This document shows positions 1-5,478 of a stretch of 5,635 bases of DNA, in pieces (within the stretch, counting starts at the first letter, position 1; each line of letters opens with the position of its first letter). The notes beneath the pieces were generated by a model that was given only the letters and a program-made list of their open reading frames with translations, did not search any database and was not told the origin of the DNA. The stretch is from Clostridia bacterium (GTDB taxonomy: Bacteria > Bacillota_A > Clostridia > Christensenellales > Aristaeellaceae): positions 1 through 5,635 of the forward strand of contig JAFQGN010000017.1 of NCBI GenBank assembly GCA_017398245.1, in the 5' to 3' direction. A program made the position numbers and the translations under genes.

Positions 1-1336
1 CGCGCATGATCTCCTCTTCGTAGCTGCATTCCCACGCGCAGAGGATGCCGCCGAGCACCTGTTCGGTGGGCTGCAAGTGCAGCGGGTTCAGATGGGTAAC
101 GGAGGTCTTGGTGGGATGATACCAGGAATAAATATCCCACTGCATGATGTCCTTAGAGTTCCAGAAGAAGCGATTCGGCACGATATACATCGGCTGCCAT
201 GCGGCGTTGACGACCTCGAAGCCGTCGGCGACCATGGCGTCGGCAAGGTAATAATACGATTCCCACGCAATGACCAGCACGTCGCGCGAGATCTTGTCCG
301 CGCCCTCCTTCGGGAAGCCTTCCCAGACGATGGGCTTGCGGCCCATTTCCAGCACCAGATCGGTGATTCGGCGCACAAAATCGGAATAGAGTTCGCGTAC
401 GCCGGACAGCCCGTTCTCTTCCATATATTTCCGGCAGTCGGCGCAGTTGTTCCAGTGGTTGATCTCGGCCTCGTCCCCGCCGATATGGATATAGCGCGAA
501 TTCGGGAACATCTCCATGATTTCCGCGAGGAGCAGCTTCAGGTTTTCCATCAGCCCGGGCTTGCCCGCGCAGATGATATTGTTCTTATGCGCCGTCTTGA
601 AGGCGGTCGGGTCGGCGTCCTCGCCGGGCTCGCCAACGGGCGTGTCGGCAAAGAGTTCGGGATAGGCGTCCACCATGGCCTTGGCGTGGCCGGGCGTTTC
701 GATCTCCGGGATGAGTTCCACGCCGCGCTCAGCGGCATAGGCGTTCAGCTCGGCGATCTGCTCCTTTGTATAATGCCTGCCGGGCGTGGAAAGGCCGGGG
801 AAGACTTCGCTGGGCAGAGTCCACGACTGGGTATCGATAAAATGCAGGTGCAGAAACTTCACCTTATACAGCCAGCACAGGTCCACATAGGCGCGCAGGC
901 ACGCAAACGGATGCCACTTGCGCGCAAGATCGACCATCAGCGAGCGATAGGAGCTGTCCGGTCGGTCTTCGATCTGCACGACTGGCGCGCTCACGGCGCC
1001 ATTTTTCACCTGCAAAAGCTGCAGGAGCGTGGCCATCGCGCAGGAGGCGCCGTCGGTATCGGACGCCCACGCGCGCACACCCTCTTCGCTCACATCGATC
1101 CGATACGCTCCGGGCGCGAGCGCGCCGTTTTCCAGAAGCACGAGCCCGCCGGGCGCAGGTTCAAAGGCAATGCCATAAGCCCTTGCGGCATAATCGGTAA
1201 ACGCGCCGGCGCAGGGCGCAAAGGACGCGCAGGATTCCACTTTGGGCAAAACAGGCACATATACAAAATCGCCGTTCGCGTCCGCCCCGCGGACAACCTT
1301 CGGCGTAGGGATGAGGTTCAATTTCGTCACCGTCAT
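1..1336 (-). CDS. Beta-N-acetylhexosaminidase, GH20 family (3' end outside window)
   Basis: This enzyme should remove terminal beta-linked GlcNAc or GalNAc from glycan ends by substrate-assisted catalysis. I translated the minus strand by hand: 445 codons stay open from an ATG at 1334-1336 to the window edge. Residues 1 to about 125 fit the small alpha/beta domain that precedes the GH20 barrel. The barrel starts near SLMVDLARKW, with Asp136 and Arg139 at the sugar-binding positions. It continues through HLHFIDTQSW (163-172), EIETPGH (211-217) and the hallmark HIGGDE (284-289), where Asp288 and Glu289 are the catalytic pair. Trp338, Trp358 and Trp400 fit the aromatic walls of the sugar pocket. 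No signal peptide or membrane segment is visible, so a cytoplasmic enzyme acting on imported oligosaccharides is inferred. The start is fixed by a good Shine-Dalgarno 8 bases upstream. The family call is secure. The exact substrate and the C-terminal extent are not known. Confidence 0.93.
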   Translation of the reverse strand, partial: MTVTKLNLIPTPKVVRGADANGDFVYVPVLPKVESCASFAPCAGAFTDYAARAYGIAFEPAPGGLVLLENGALAPGAYRIDVSEEGVRAWASDTDGASCAMATLLQLLQVKNGAVSAPVVQIEDRPDSSYRSLMVDLARKWHPFACLRAYVDLCWLYKVKFLHLHFIDTQSWTLPSEVFPGLSTPGRHYTKEQIAELNAYAAERGVELIPEIETPGHAKAMVDAYPELFADTPVGEPGEDADPTAFKTAHKNNIICAGKPGLMENLKLLLAEIMEMFPNSRYIHIGGDEAEINHWNNCADCRKYMEENGLSGVRELYSDFVRRITDLVLEMGRKPIVWEGFPKEGADKISRDVLVIAWESYYYLADAMVADGFEVVNAAWQPMYIVPNRFFWNSKDIMQWDIYSWYHPTKTSVTHLNPLHLQPTEQVLGGILCAWECSYEEEIMR

Positions 1337-1344
1337 ATCCGTTC

Positions 1345-1350
1345 CCTCCT
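1345..1350 (-). promoter_or_regulatory. Ribosome binding site of the GH20 gene
   Basis: On the minus strand the sequence reads AGGAGG, with 8 bases between it and the ATG at 1336. This is close to a perfect Shine-Dalgarno at ideal spacing, and it decides the start of the GH20 gene. Confidence 0.85.
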
Positions 1351-1370
1351 CAGTTTCGGGGTCTGTCCTT

Positions 1371-1379
1371 ATGATATCA
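1371..1379 (-). promoter_or_regulatory. Possible extended -10 promoter for the GH20 gene
   Basis: The minus strand reads TGA-TATCAT, an extended -10 element with five of six matches to TATAAT. It would place the RNA start about 28 bases before the GH20 ATG. At 17-base spacing the -35 position is CGCAGG, which is not convincing, and it lies inside the terminator hairpin. The 8 bases 1372-1379 (TGATATCA) are also self-complementary. The GH20 gene may therefore have its own weak promoter, or depend on read-through from the amidohydrolase. Confidence 0.35.
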
Positions 1380-1380
1380 C

Positions 1381-1419
1381 AAAAGAGAGCGCTCCTGCGC
1401 GGAACGCTCTCTTTTTTTT
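1381..1419. terminator. Intrinsic terminator hairpin, bidirectional
   Basis: AAAAGAGAGCG (1381-1391) pairs perfectly with CGCTCTCTTTT (1405-1415), an 11-bp stem. A further TCC/GGA pairing above one mismatch leaves the 5-base loop TGCGC (1396-1400). On the plus strand the stem runs into eight T (1412-1419). On the minus strand it ends in four T followed by GTGATATC, with A8 on the entry side. It lies between two minus-strand genes, so its expected job is to end the amidohydrolase transcript. Oddly, the better U-tract faces the other direction. Confidence 0.75.
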
Positions 1420-1464
1420 CAGCGGGTTTTGGGCCTTCTTTTTTCTTACTGTCCATGGAGCGGG

Positions 1465-1667
1465 CGACGGCGCAGCGGAGGCAAACCTTTGGTTTGCCCG
1501 TCCGGCGTCCGCCGGACGTTCGCCGGGCGGATCGCAGATCCGATCGGCGGCGCTGCGCCCCCGTTGGGGAAGGTCCGGAGGGGGCGCGCCCTCTCCGGCA
1601 GGGCGCGGGGCATGGCCCCGCGCGGCAGGGGGTGCAGGGGGATGTGCCCCCTGCAGGGGCTGACCCC
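1465..1667. repeat. GC-rich array of tandem perfect hairpins with a cloverleaf-like fold
   Basis: Non-coding, directly after the amidohydrolase stop. Pairings found by hand are: A, 1480-1487 with 1491-1498 (8 bp, loop TTT); B, 1499-1506 with 1511-1518 (8 bp, loop GTCC); C, 1528-1533 with 1537-1542 (6 bp), set inside D, 1521-1525 with 1545-1549 (5 bp); E, 1575-1584 with 1589-1598 (10 bp, one G-T pair); F, 1603-1611 with 1615-1623 (9 bp); G, 1633-1641 with 1647-1655 (9 bp); and a weak 4-bp stem, 1656-1659 with 1664-1667. A 9-bp stem, 1469-1477 with 1551-1559, encloses A, B and C/D with almost no unpaired bases, giving a three-armed cloverleaf. GCAGGGGG occurs twice in tandem (1625-1632, 1634-1641). 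It could be a dispersed extragenic palindromic element of the REP/BIME kind or a structured 3' UTR. No known RNA family is recognised. Confidence 0.7.
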
Positions 1668-1670
1668 GCG

Positions 1671-2837
1671 TTATTCCTCGATGGGATCGGGCTGGAGCAC
1701 GCCGTCGATATAGACCTGCTTCACCGTGGTGCTGATCTCGAACGGGCAGCCGTCGGTCACGACGATATCGGCGTCCTTGCCCACTTCCAGAGAGCCGATG
1801 CGGTCCGCCGCGCCGATATGCTTGGCCGGGTTAATGGTAATGGCCTTGAGCGCGTCGAACGGATCCATACCGCTCTTTACGGCAAAGCCCGCGCACTGGG
1901 CCAGATACTTCTGCGGAATGACCGGAGAATCGGTAATGATGGAAACCTGGCAGCCGGCCTTGGCGAGGATGCCCGGGGTGGTCCAGGATTTGTTGCGCAG
2001 CTCGAATTTACTTGCGTGGCCAAGGCTCGGGCCCACGGCCAGCGGCACGTTTTCCTCGGCGAGGAGATCGGCCACGAGGTGGCCCTCGGTGACGTGCTCA
2101 AGGGTGATGTTCACGTCAAATTCCTTCGCGATACGCAGCGCGGTGAACAGATCGTCCGCCTGATGGGCATGCGCCTTTAGCGGGATCTTCTTCTCCAGCA
2201 CAGGGATCAGCGCGTTCATCTTCATATCGAAGGCGGGCATCTTGGCCGGGTCGCCCTCGGCGGCGTCCACCTTCCTCTTATATTCCTTCGCCTTGAACAG
2301 CGCCTCGCGCAGCTTGGAGGCGGTGCTCATGCGGCAGGAGATGCCCTTGTCGCGATAGCAGCGCTTCGGGTTTTCGCCAAAGGCGCACTTCATGGCCGCT
2401 TCCTTGATCAGGCACATATCGTCCACGCGCCTGCCCACAGGCTTGATGACGGCGAAGGTGCCGCCCAGAACATTCGCGCTGCCCGGGCCCACGCACAGGG
2501 TGGTCACGCCGGCTTCGCGCGCCTCTCGAAGGCTCTTATCAAAGGGCTGGATGCCGTCGATCGCGCGCAGCTGCGGGCTGACGGAATCGCCCATTTCGTT
2601 ATAGTCCGCGCCTTCATAGCCGATGCCGTAGCCGTCCAGACCGATATGGCCGTGCGCCTCGATAAAGCCGGGGTACACGTTCAGGCCGGAAATATCCACC
2701 ACCGTCGCATCCTGCGGCACGGGCAGAGAGGGGCCAATTTTCGTAATTTTGCCGTTGTCGATTTCGATATCTGCAATATAGGGTTCCCTGTTGACTGCAT
2801 CGTGAATGAGGCCGCCCTGAAGAATACGCATAAACAT
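1671..2837 (-). CDS. Amidohydrolase, imidazolonepropionase-like (COG1228 type)
   Basis: A metal-dependent hydrolase of the amidohydrolase superfamily, 388 residues, expected to be cytoplasmic. The N-terminal strand region, with an IADIEIDNGKITKIG segment, begins the composite beta-sandwich. PGFIEAHGHIG follows, with the metal-binding His62-x-His64. Further marks are GPGSANVLGG (117-126), KAHAH (His223, His225), LEH (His248), TDSP (Asp303, the expected catalytic Asp), NPAKHIG (336-342) and the closing GSLEVGKDADIVV. Lys132 in the conserved AVIK segment may be a carboxylated metal bridge, which is a guess. The frame stays open upstream to 3116, but that extension looks non-protein and contains this gene's promoter. 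The ATG at 2837 follows GAAAGG by 5 bases. ATG 2831 (spacing 11) is the alternative. The substrate is unknown: characterised relatives cleave imidazolonepropionate, N-acyl amino acids or Xaa-Pro dipeptides. The gene is divergent from the livK transporter gene. Confidence 0.9.
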   Translation of the reverse strand: MFMRILQGGLIHDAVNREPYIADIEIDNGKITKIGPSLPVPQDATVVDISGLNVYPGFIEAHGHIGLDGYGIGYEGADYNEMGDSVSPQLRAIDGIQPFDKSLREAREAGVTTLCVGPGSANVLGGTFAVIKPVGRRVDDMCLIKEAAMKCAFGENPKRCYRDKGISCRMSTASKLREALFKAKEYKRKVDAAEGDPAKMPAFDMKMNALIPVLEKKIPLKAHAHQADDLFTALRIAKEFDVNITLEHVTEGHLVADLLAEENVPLAVGPSLGHASKFELRNKSWTTPGILAKAGCQVSIITDSPVIPQKYLAQCAGFAVKSGMDPFDALKAITINPAKHIGAADRIGSLEVGKDADIVVTDGCPFEISTTVKQVYIDGVLQPDPIEE

Positions 2838-2842
2838 TCCAA

Positions 2843-2848
2843 CCTTTC
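2843..2848 (-). promoter_or_regulatory. Ribosome binding site of the amidohydrolase gene
   Basis: The minus strand reads GAAAGG, 5 bases before the ATG at 2837 and 11 before the one at 2831. Together with the promoter just upstream it rules out the longer reading frame. It does not fully separate the two nearby ATGs. Confidence 0.6.
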
Positions 2849-2873
2849 TGCAAGAAAATTCGGGTATACATGC

Positions 2874-2902
2874 ATTGTAGCCCATCTGCACGCGAAACGC
2901 AA
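2874..2902 (-). promoter_or_regulatory. Promoter of the amidohydrolase gene
   Basis: On the minus strand TTGCGT (2902-2897) and TACAAT (2879-2874) are separated by exactly 17 bases. The -10 has five of six consensus bases. The -35 keeps TTG but little else. The RNA start would fall near 2867, giving a leader of about 30 bases before the ATG at 2837. Confidence 0.6.
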
Positions 2903-3123
2903 GCGCAAGCAGCCCTGTTTTTCCGCGCAGCGCCGCAAGATATCCGCCAATGGCGAACATTCGTCCCCCCGCGCAGGTCGTTCGCGCCGCATTATTCGCC
3001 TTTCGCAATGCTTTTTCAGACGCTTTGCTTCCCACATCACTCATTTTTATGAGTACCAGTCCTTTTATGCGAATGTTTGAACCGTTTTCGTCGCTTTGCG
3101 TTCCGATTTTCGACAAAATTGCG
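2903..3123. other. Divergent regulatory spacer between the amidohydrolase and livK promoters
   Basis: About 220 non-coding bases between the two back-to-back promoters. It is more AT-rich than the genes around it, especially after 3000. The clearest element is an inverted repeat, ACTCAT (3039-3044) and ATGAGT (3049-3054) around TTTT, which could be an operator or just a small hairpin. Short open frames cross the region on both strands, but none has a ribosome binding site or protein-like composition. No riboswitch or small RNA gene was recognised. Confidence 0.55.
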
Positions 3124-3152
3124 TTGACAAAGGCGGGCTATGCTGATATTAT
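3124..3152 (+). promoter_or_regulatory. Strong sigma-A-like promoter of livK
   Basis: A perfect -35 TTGACA (3124-3129), a 17-base spacer and TATTAT (3147-3152) preceded by TGA, an extended -10 element. The RNA start is expected near 3159, about 31 bases before the livK ATG. It is the best promoter in the window, fitting the high demand for substrate-binding protein compared with permease. Confidence 0.85.
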
Positions 3153-3154
3153 AC

Positions 3155-3167
3155 TGAATTAAATTCA
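3155..3167. repeat. 13-base palindrome at the livK transcription start
   Basis: TGAATT (3155-3160) and AATTCA (3162-3167) form a perfect inverted repeat around one A. It lies just after the -10 box and over the expected start point, a typical place for a repressor operator. The arms are short and AT-rich, so chance is possible, and no regulator is encoded in the window. Confidence 0.35.
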
Positions 3168-3176
3168 ATGCAAATT

Positions 3177-3181
3177 GGAGG
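3177..3181 (+). promoter_or_regulatory. Ribosome binding site of livK
   Basis: GGAGG lies 9 bases before the ATG at 3191, a strong site. The codons after this ATG read straight into a signal peptide, which confirms the start. Confidence 0.85.
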
Positions 3182-3190
3182 CAAAAAACT

Positions 3191-4351
3191 ATGAAGCATT
3201 CCCGTTTCGTATCTCTCGTTATCGCTTTTGTGATGACTGTGATGATGTGCGTTCCCTTCGGCGCGATGGCCGCTGAAGATACCATCAAGATCGGTCACAT
3301 CGCCCCCGAGACCGGCGACGTGGCCGTGTACGGCCTGGCCGTGCTCAACGGCGTGCAGCTGTATGTGAACGAGCTGAACGCAGCCGGCGGCATCAACGGC
3401 AAGCAGGTCGAGCTGATCCACTACGACGACAAGGGCGACGCCACCGAGGCCATGAACGCCTACAACAAGCTGATCTATTCCGACGAAGTGGACGCGCTGA
3501 TCGGCCCGGTCACCTCCACCCCCACCTTCGGCGTTGCGGAAGCCTCTGCCTATGACAACGTTCCGGGCATCACCGCCACCGCCACCCATCCCGACGTGAC
3601 CACCTACGGCTCCAACTACTTCCGCGCCTGCTTTGAAGACCCCTTCCAGGGCGGCACCATCTGCTCCTTCGCTGCGAAGGAACTGGGCGCCAAGACTGCG
3701 GCCATCATCTACAACAACGGCGATTCCTATTCCATCGGCCTGGAAGCTTCCTTCTCCGCCCGCGCGGCTGAGGAAGGACTGGAGATTGTCGCCAGCGAAG
3801 CCTATGGCAAGGGCGATGTGGACTTCAAGGCCCAGCTGACCAACATCCTCGAAAAGAACCCGGACGTGCTCTTCCTGCCCGATTACTACAACAACGTCTA
3901 CATGATCTGCTCTCAGGCGCGCGACCTCGGCTTCACCGGCACCTTCCTGGGCGTTGACGGCGCGGACGGCCTGCTGGAGATCGAAGGCGCGGACGCCAAC
4001 GTGGTCGAGGGCATGTACTTCCCGAACCACTATTCCACCCAGTCCGATTCCGAGCTGACCCAGGCCTTCATCAAGAACTACACCGACACCTACAGCGCTG
4101 CCCCGAACGCCTTTGCCGCCCTGGCCTATGACGCGGCCAAGATCATGTGCAACGCCATCAAGACCGCCGAAGACAACGGCGCCGTGATCAACGGCGAGGA
4201 AAGCTATCAGGCGATCATCGACGCGCTGGCCTCCACCGATATCGTCGGCGCTACCGGCTCGATCACCTTCGACGAGAACAACAACCCCATCAAGGAAGTG
4301 TGCATCATCCAGATCACCGGCGGCGAGTACGTGTTCTGGGGCAACTATTAA
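3191..4351 (+). CDS. livK: Liv-type ABC transporter substrate-binding protein
   Basis: The extracytoplasmic receptor of a branched-chain amino acid (HAAT family) importer, 386 residues, a usual length. It captures the ligand outside the membrane and delivers it to LivH/LivM. Residues 1-27 form a signal peptide: basic MKHSR, a hydrophobic core, then a type I cleavage site AMA-AED (after Ala27 or Ala28). The mature part follows the type 1 periplasmic-binding fold: IKIGHIAPETGDVAVYG at the start, LNAAGGINGKQVELI, the ligand-loop region GPVTSTPT and TATATHPD, NNGDSYSIGLE, and GVDGADG. By hand alignment with LivJ, Thr in TATATHP, Tyr in DSYSIG and Asp256 sit where LivJ contacts the ligand's carboxyl and amino groups, which supports an amino acid ligand. 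Which amino acid cannot be told. There is a Cys at 20, but VMMC is not a lipobox. It is the first gene of the liv cluster, transcribed from its own strong promoter. Confidence 0.93.
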   Translation: MKHSRFVSLVIAFVMTVMMCVPFGAMAAEDTIKIGHIAPETGDVAVYGLAVLNGVQLYVNELNAAGGINGKQVELIHYDDKGDATEAMNAYNKLIYSDEVDALIGPVTSTPTFGVAEASAYDNVPGITATATHPDVTTYGSNYFRACFEDPFQGGTICSFAAKELGAKTAAIIYNNGDSYSIGLEASFSARAAEEGLEIVASEAYGKGDVDFKAQLTNILEKNPDVLFLPDYYNNVYMICSQARDLGFTGTFLGVDGADGLLEIEGADANVVEGMYFPNHYSTQSDSELTQAFIKNYTDTYSAAPNAFAALAYDAAKIMCNAIKTAEDNGAVINGEESYQAIIDALASTDIVGATGSITFDENNNPIKEVCIIQITGGEYVFWGNY

Positions 4352-4486
4352 TCGGCATTGTCCGGCCCGTTCGGGCGATCCGTATCGCGCAGCGCAAGCG
4401 GCCATATACCGGCTCCTGCAGGCAAAAATGTTGTCTGAAAGGCGCAAAAACGGCCCTTTGCTATGGCGCAGTTAACCAAAGTACTG

Positions 4487-4492
4487 TATAAT
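4487..4492 (+). promoter_or_regulatory. -10 element of a probable livH promoter
   Basis: A perfect TATAAT. At 17-base spacing the -35 position is TGGCGC, a poor match, and TTGCTA (4458-4463) is too far away at 23 bases. The RNA would start near 4499. An activator may be needed, or this could be a chance match in a non-coding stretch. Confidence 0.5.
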
Positions 4493-4506
4493 CATTCAAT
4501 ACCGAT

Positions 4507-4534
4507 GCAGCGAGGCGTTTCGGCGTCTCGCTGC
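4507..4534 (+). terminator. Hairpin at the 5' end of the livH leader (terminator or attenuator-like)
   Basis: GCAGCGAG (4507-4514) pairs with CTCGCTGC (4527-4534). The stem continues inward with one G-U and two G-C pairs, giving about 11 bp with the loop TTTCGG. Only TTT follows before CGGG, so it would be a weak terminator. It starts about 8 bases after the expected livH RNA start. It may stabilise the 5' end, lower read-through from livK, or act as an attenuator. No antiterminator partner was found. Confidence 0.5.
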
Positions 4535-4581
4535 TTTCGGGTTCAGGAGCGTATCCCTCGGGGGAAGAAGTTTACGGAAGC

Positions 4582-4587
4582 AGGGGA
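4582..4587 (+). promoter_or_regulatory. Ribosome binding site of livH
   Basis: AGGGGA lies 8 bases before the ATG at 4596 and 20 before the next in-frame ATG at 4608. This favours 4596 as the start. Confidence 0.65.
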
Positions 4588-4595
4588 TCAAAAGC

Positions 4596-5468
4596 ATGGT
4601 ATTCTTAATGCAGATCATCAACGGAATACAGATCGGCGCGATCTACGCGCTGGTCGCGCTGGGCTACAGCATGGTCTACGGCATCGTCAAGCTGATCAAC
4701 TTTGCACACGGAGACATCATCATGGTGGGCTCCTACGCGGTGCTGCTTTTGATGACCAAGCTCGGCCTGCCCGCATGGGCGGCGGTGCTGGGCTCGGTGG
4801 CCATTTCCGCAATGCTGGGCATGACGATCGAAAAGGTGGCCTACAAGCCGCTAAGGCACAGCGCGCGCATATCGCTTCTGATCACAGCCATCGGCGTGAG
4901 CTTCCTTTTGCAGAACCTTGCGCAGCTGTTCTTCGGCGCGGATTCGCGCATGTTCTCCAACCTGTTCCCGGGCAGCCAGTCCATCGGCGCGCTGACTCTG
5001 ACGAACGTTTCCATCGTGACCGTCGCCGTGTCCGTCGTGATCATGATCGGCCTGACGATTCTGGTGAGCAAGACCCGCATCGGCAAGGCCATGCGCGCCG
5101 TTTCGGAGGACAACGATGCCGCGCTGCTGATGGGCATCAATGTGAACAATACCATCTCGTTCACCTTCGGCCTGGGCTCTGCGCTGGCGGCCATCGCCGC
5201 GGTTCTGTATTCCTGCGCCTACAGCCAGATCTCGCCCACGATGGGCTCCATGCTGGGCCTGAAGGCGTTCGTCGCGGCGGTGCTGGGCGGCATCGGCTCC
5301 ATGCCGGGCGCGGTCATCGGCGGCTTGCTGATCGGCATTGCCGAAAGCCTGACCAAGGGCTATATCAGCTCTTCCCTTGCCGACGCGGTGGTGTTCGGCA
5401 TTCTGATCGTGGTGCTGATGATCAAGCCCACGGGCCTGCTGGGCCGCAAGATCAACGAAAAGGTTTGA
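4596..5468 (+). CDS. livH: Branched-chain amino acid ABC transporter permease LivH
   Basis: One of the two membrane subunits that form the translocation path of the Liv importer, pairing with LivM and driven by LivG/LivF. It has 290 residues, a normal length. About eight hydrophobic spans are visible, roughly at 5-30, 40-54, 61-80, 92-114, 137-158, 187-208, 222-248 and 262-276. Family marks are YALVALGYSMVYG near the start, NFAHGD (35-40), EKVAYKPLR (79-87), the cytoplasmic ATPase-coupling loop around RAVSEDNDAALLMG (167-180), and VLGGIGSMPGAVIGG (229-243). It lies 244 bases after livK. The SD of livM overlaps its stop codon, so those two genes are surely cotranscribed and probably translationally coupled. 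The codon after the SD spacing gives MVFLMQ as the N-terminus. Met5 is a weaker alternative. Confidence 0.95.
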   Translation: MVFLMQIINGIQIGAIYALVALGYSMVYGIVKLINFAHGDIIMVGSYAVLLLMTKLGLPAWAAVLGSVAISAMLGMTIEKVAYKPLRHSARISLLITAIGVSFLLQNLAQLFFGADSRMFSNLFPGSQSIGALTLTNVSIVTVAVSVVIMIGLTILVSKTRIGKAMRAVSEDNDAALLMGINVNNTISFTFGLGSALAAIAAVLYSCAYSQISPTMGSMLGLKAFVAAVLGGIGSMPGAVIGGLLIGIAESLTKGYISSSLADAVVFGILIVVLMIKPTGLLGRKINEKV

Positions 5469-5472
5469 GGTG
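5467..5472 (+). promoter_or_regulatory. Ribosome binding site of livM overlapping the livH stop
   Basis: GAGGTG begins inside the livH TGA (5466-5468) and ends 6 bases before the livM ATG. Ribosomes finishing livH would uncover or reuse it, an arrangement that keeps the two permease subunits in balance. Confidence 0.8.
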
Positions 5473-5478
5473 ACGGAT

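Larger units (their letters stand above)
4352..4595. other. livK-livH intergenic region
   Basis: A gap of 244 bases with no gene. Just after the livK stop there is only a 4-bp hairpin (4365-4368 with 4373-4376) without a T-run. A weak interrupted stem joins 4438-4442 to 4455-4459. No convincing terminator for livK was found here. The second half holds a perfect -10 box and a long leader hairpin, listed separately, so livH can be transcribed independently of livK. Confidence 0.6.

Noticed and set aside
1469..1559. The cloverleaf-like fold as a tRNA gene
   Set aside because: The arm sizes, loop sizes and absence of the conserved T-loop and CCA-side features do not fit tRNA.
77..1663. A 528-codon open frame on the plus strand across the GH20 gene and the hairpin array
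   Set aside because: It lies antisense to a gene with clear GH20 motifs, has no ribosome binding site and no recognisable domain. Long antisense frames are common in GC-rich coding DNA.
1242..2180. A 312-codon plus-strand frame running from the GH20 start region into the amidohydrolase
   Set aside because: It passes through a terminator and the hairpin array and is antisense to two well-supported genes.
2950..3162. A possible small protein of 70 residues in the divergent spacer
   Set aside because: No ribosome binding site, it runs through the livK promoter, and its composition is not protein-like.
4365..4376. A livK terminator just after the stop codon
   Set aside because: The stem is only 4 bp (GCCC with GGGC) and no T-run follows.
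4415..4422. The 8-base palindrome CCTGCAGG
   Set aside because: A single short GC-rich palindrome with no partner or context. Chance is sufficient.
3149..4447. A 432-codon open frame on the minus strand across livK
   Set aside because: It mirrors the livK codons in a repetitive Gly/Val/Asp-rich sequence with no family features. The plus strand has promoter, SD, signal peptide and a full binding-protein fold.
4463..5473. A 336-codon plus-strand frame overlapping livH in another frame
   Set aside because: Its Arg/His/Gly-rich composition is that of a frame-shifted shadow. LivH in the other frame carries all family motifs and membrane spans.
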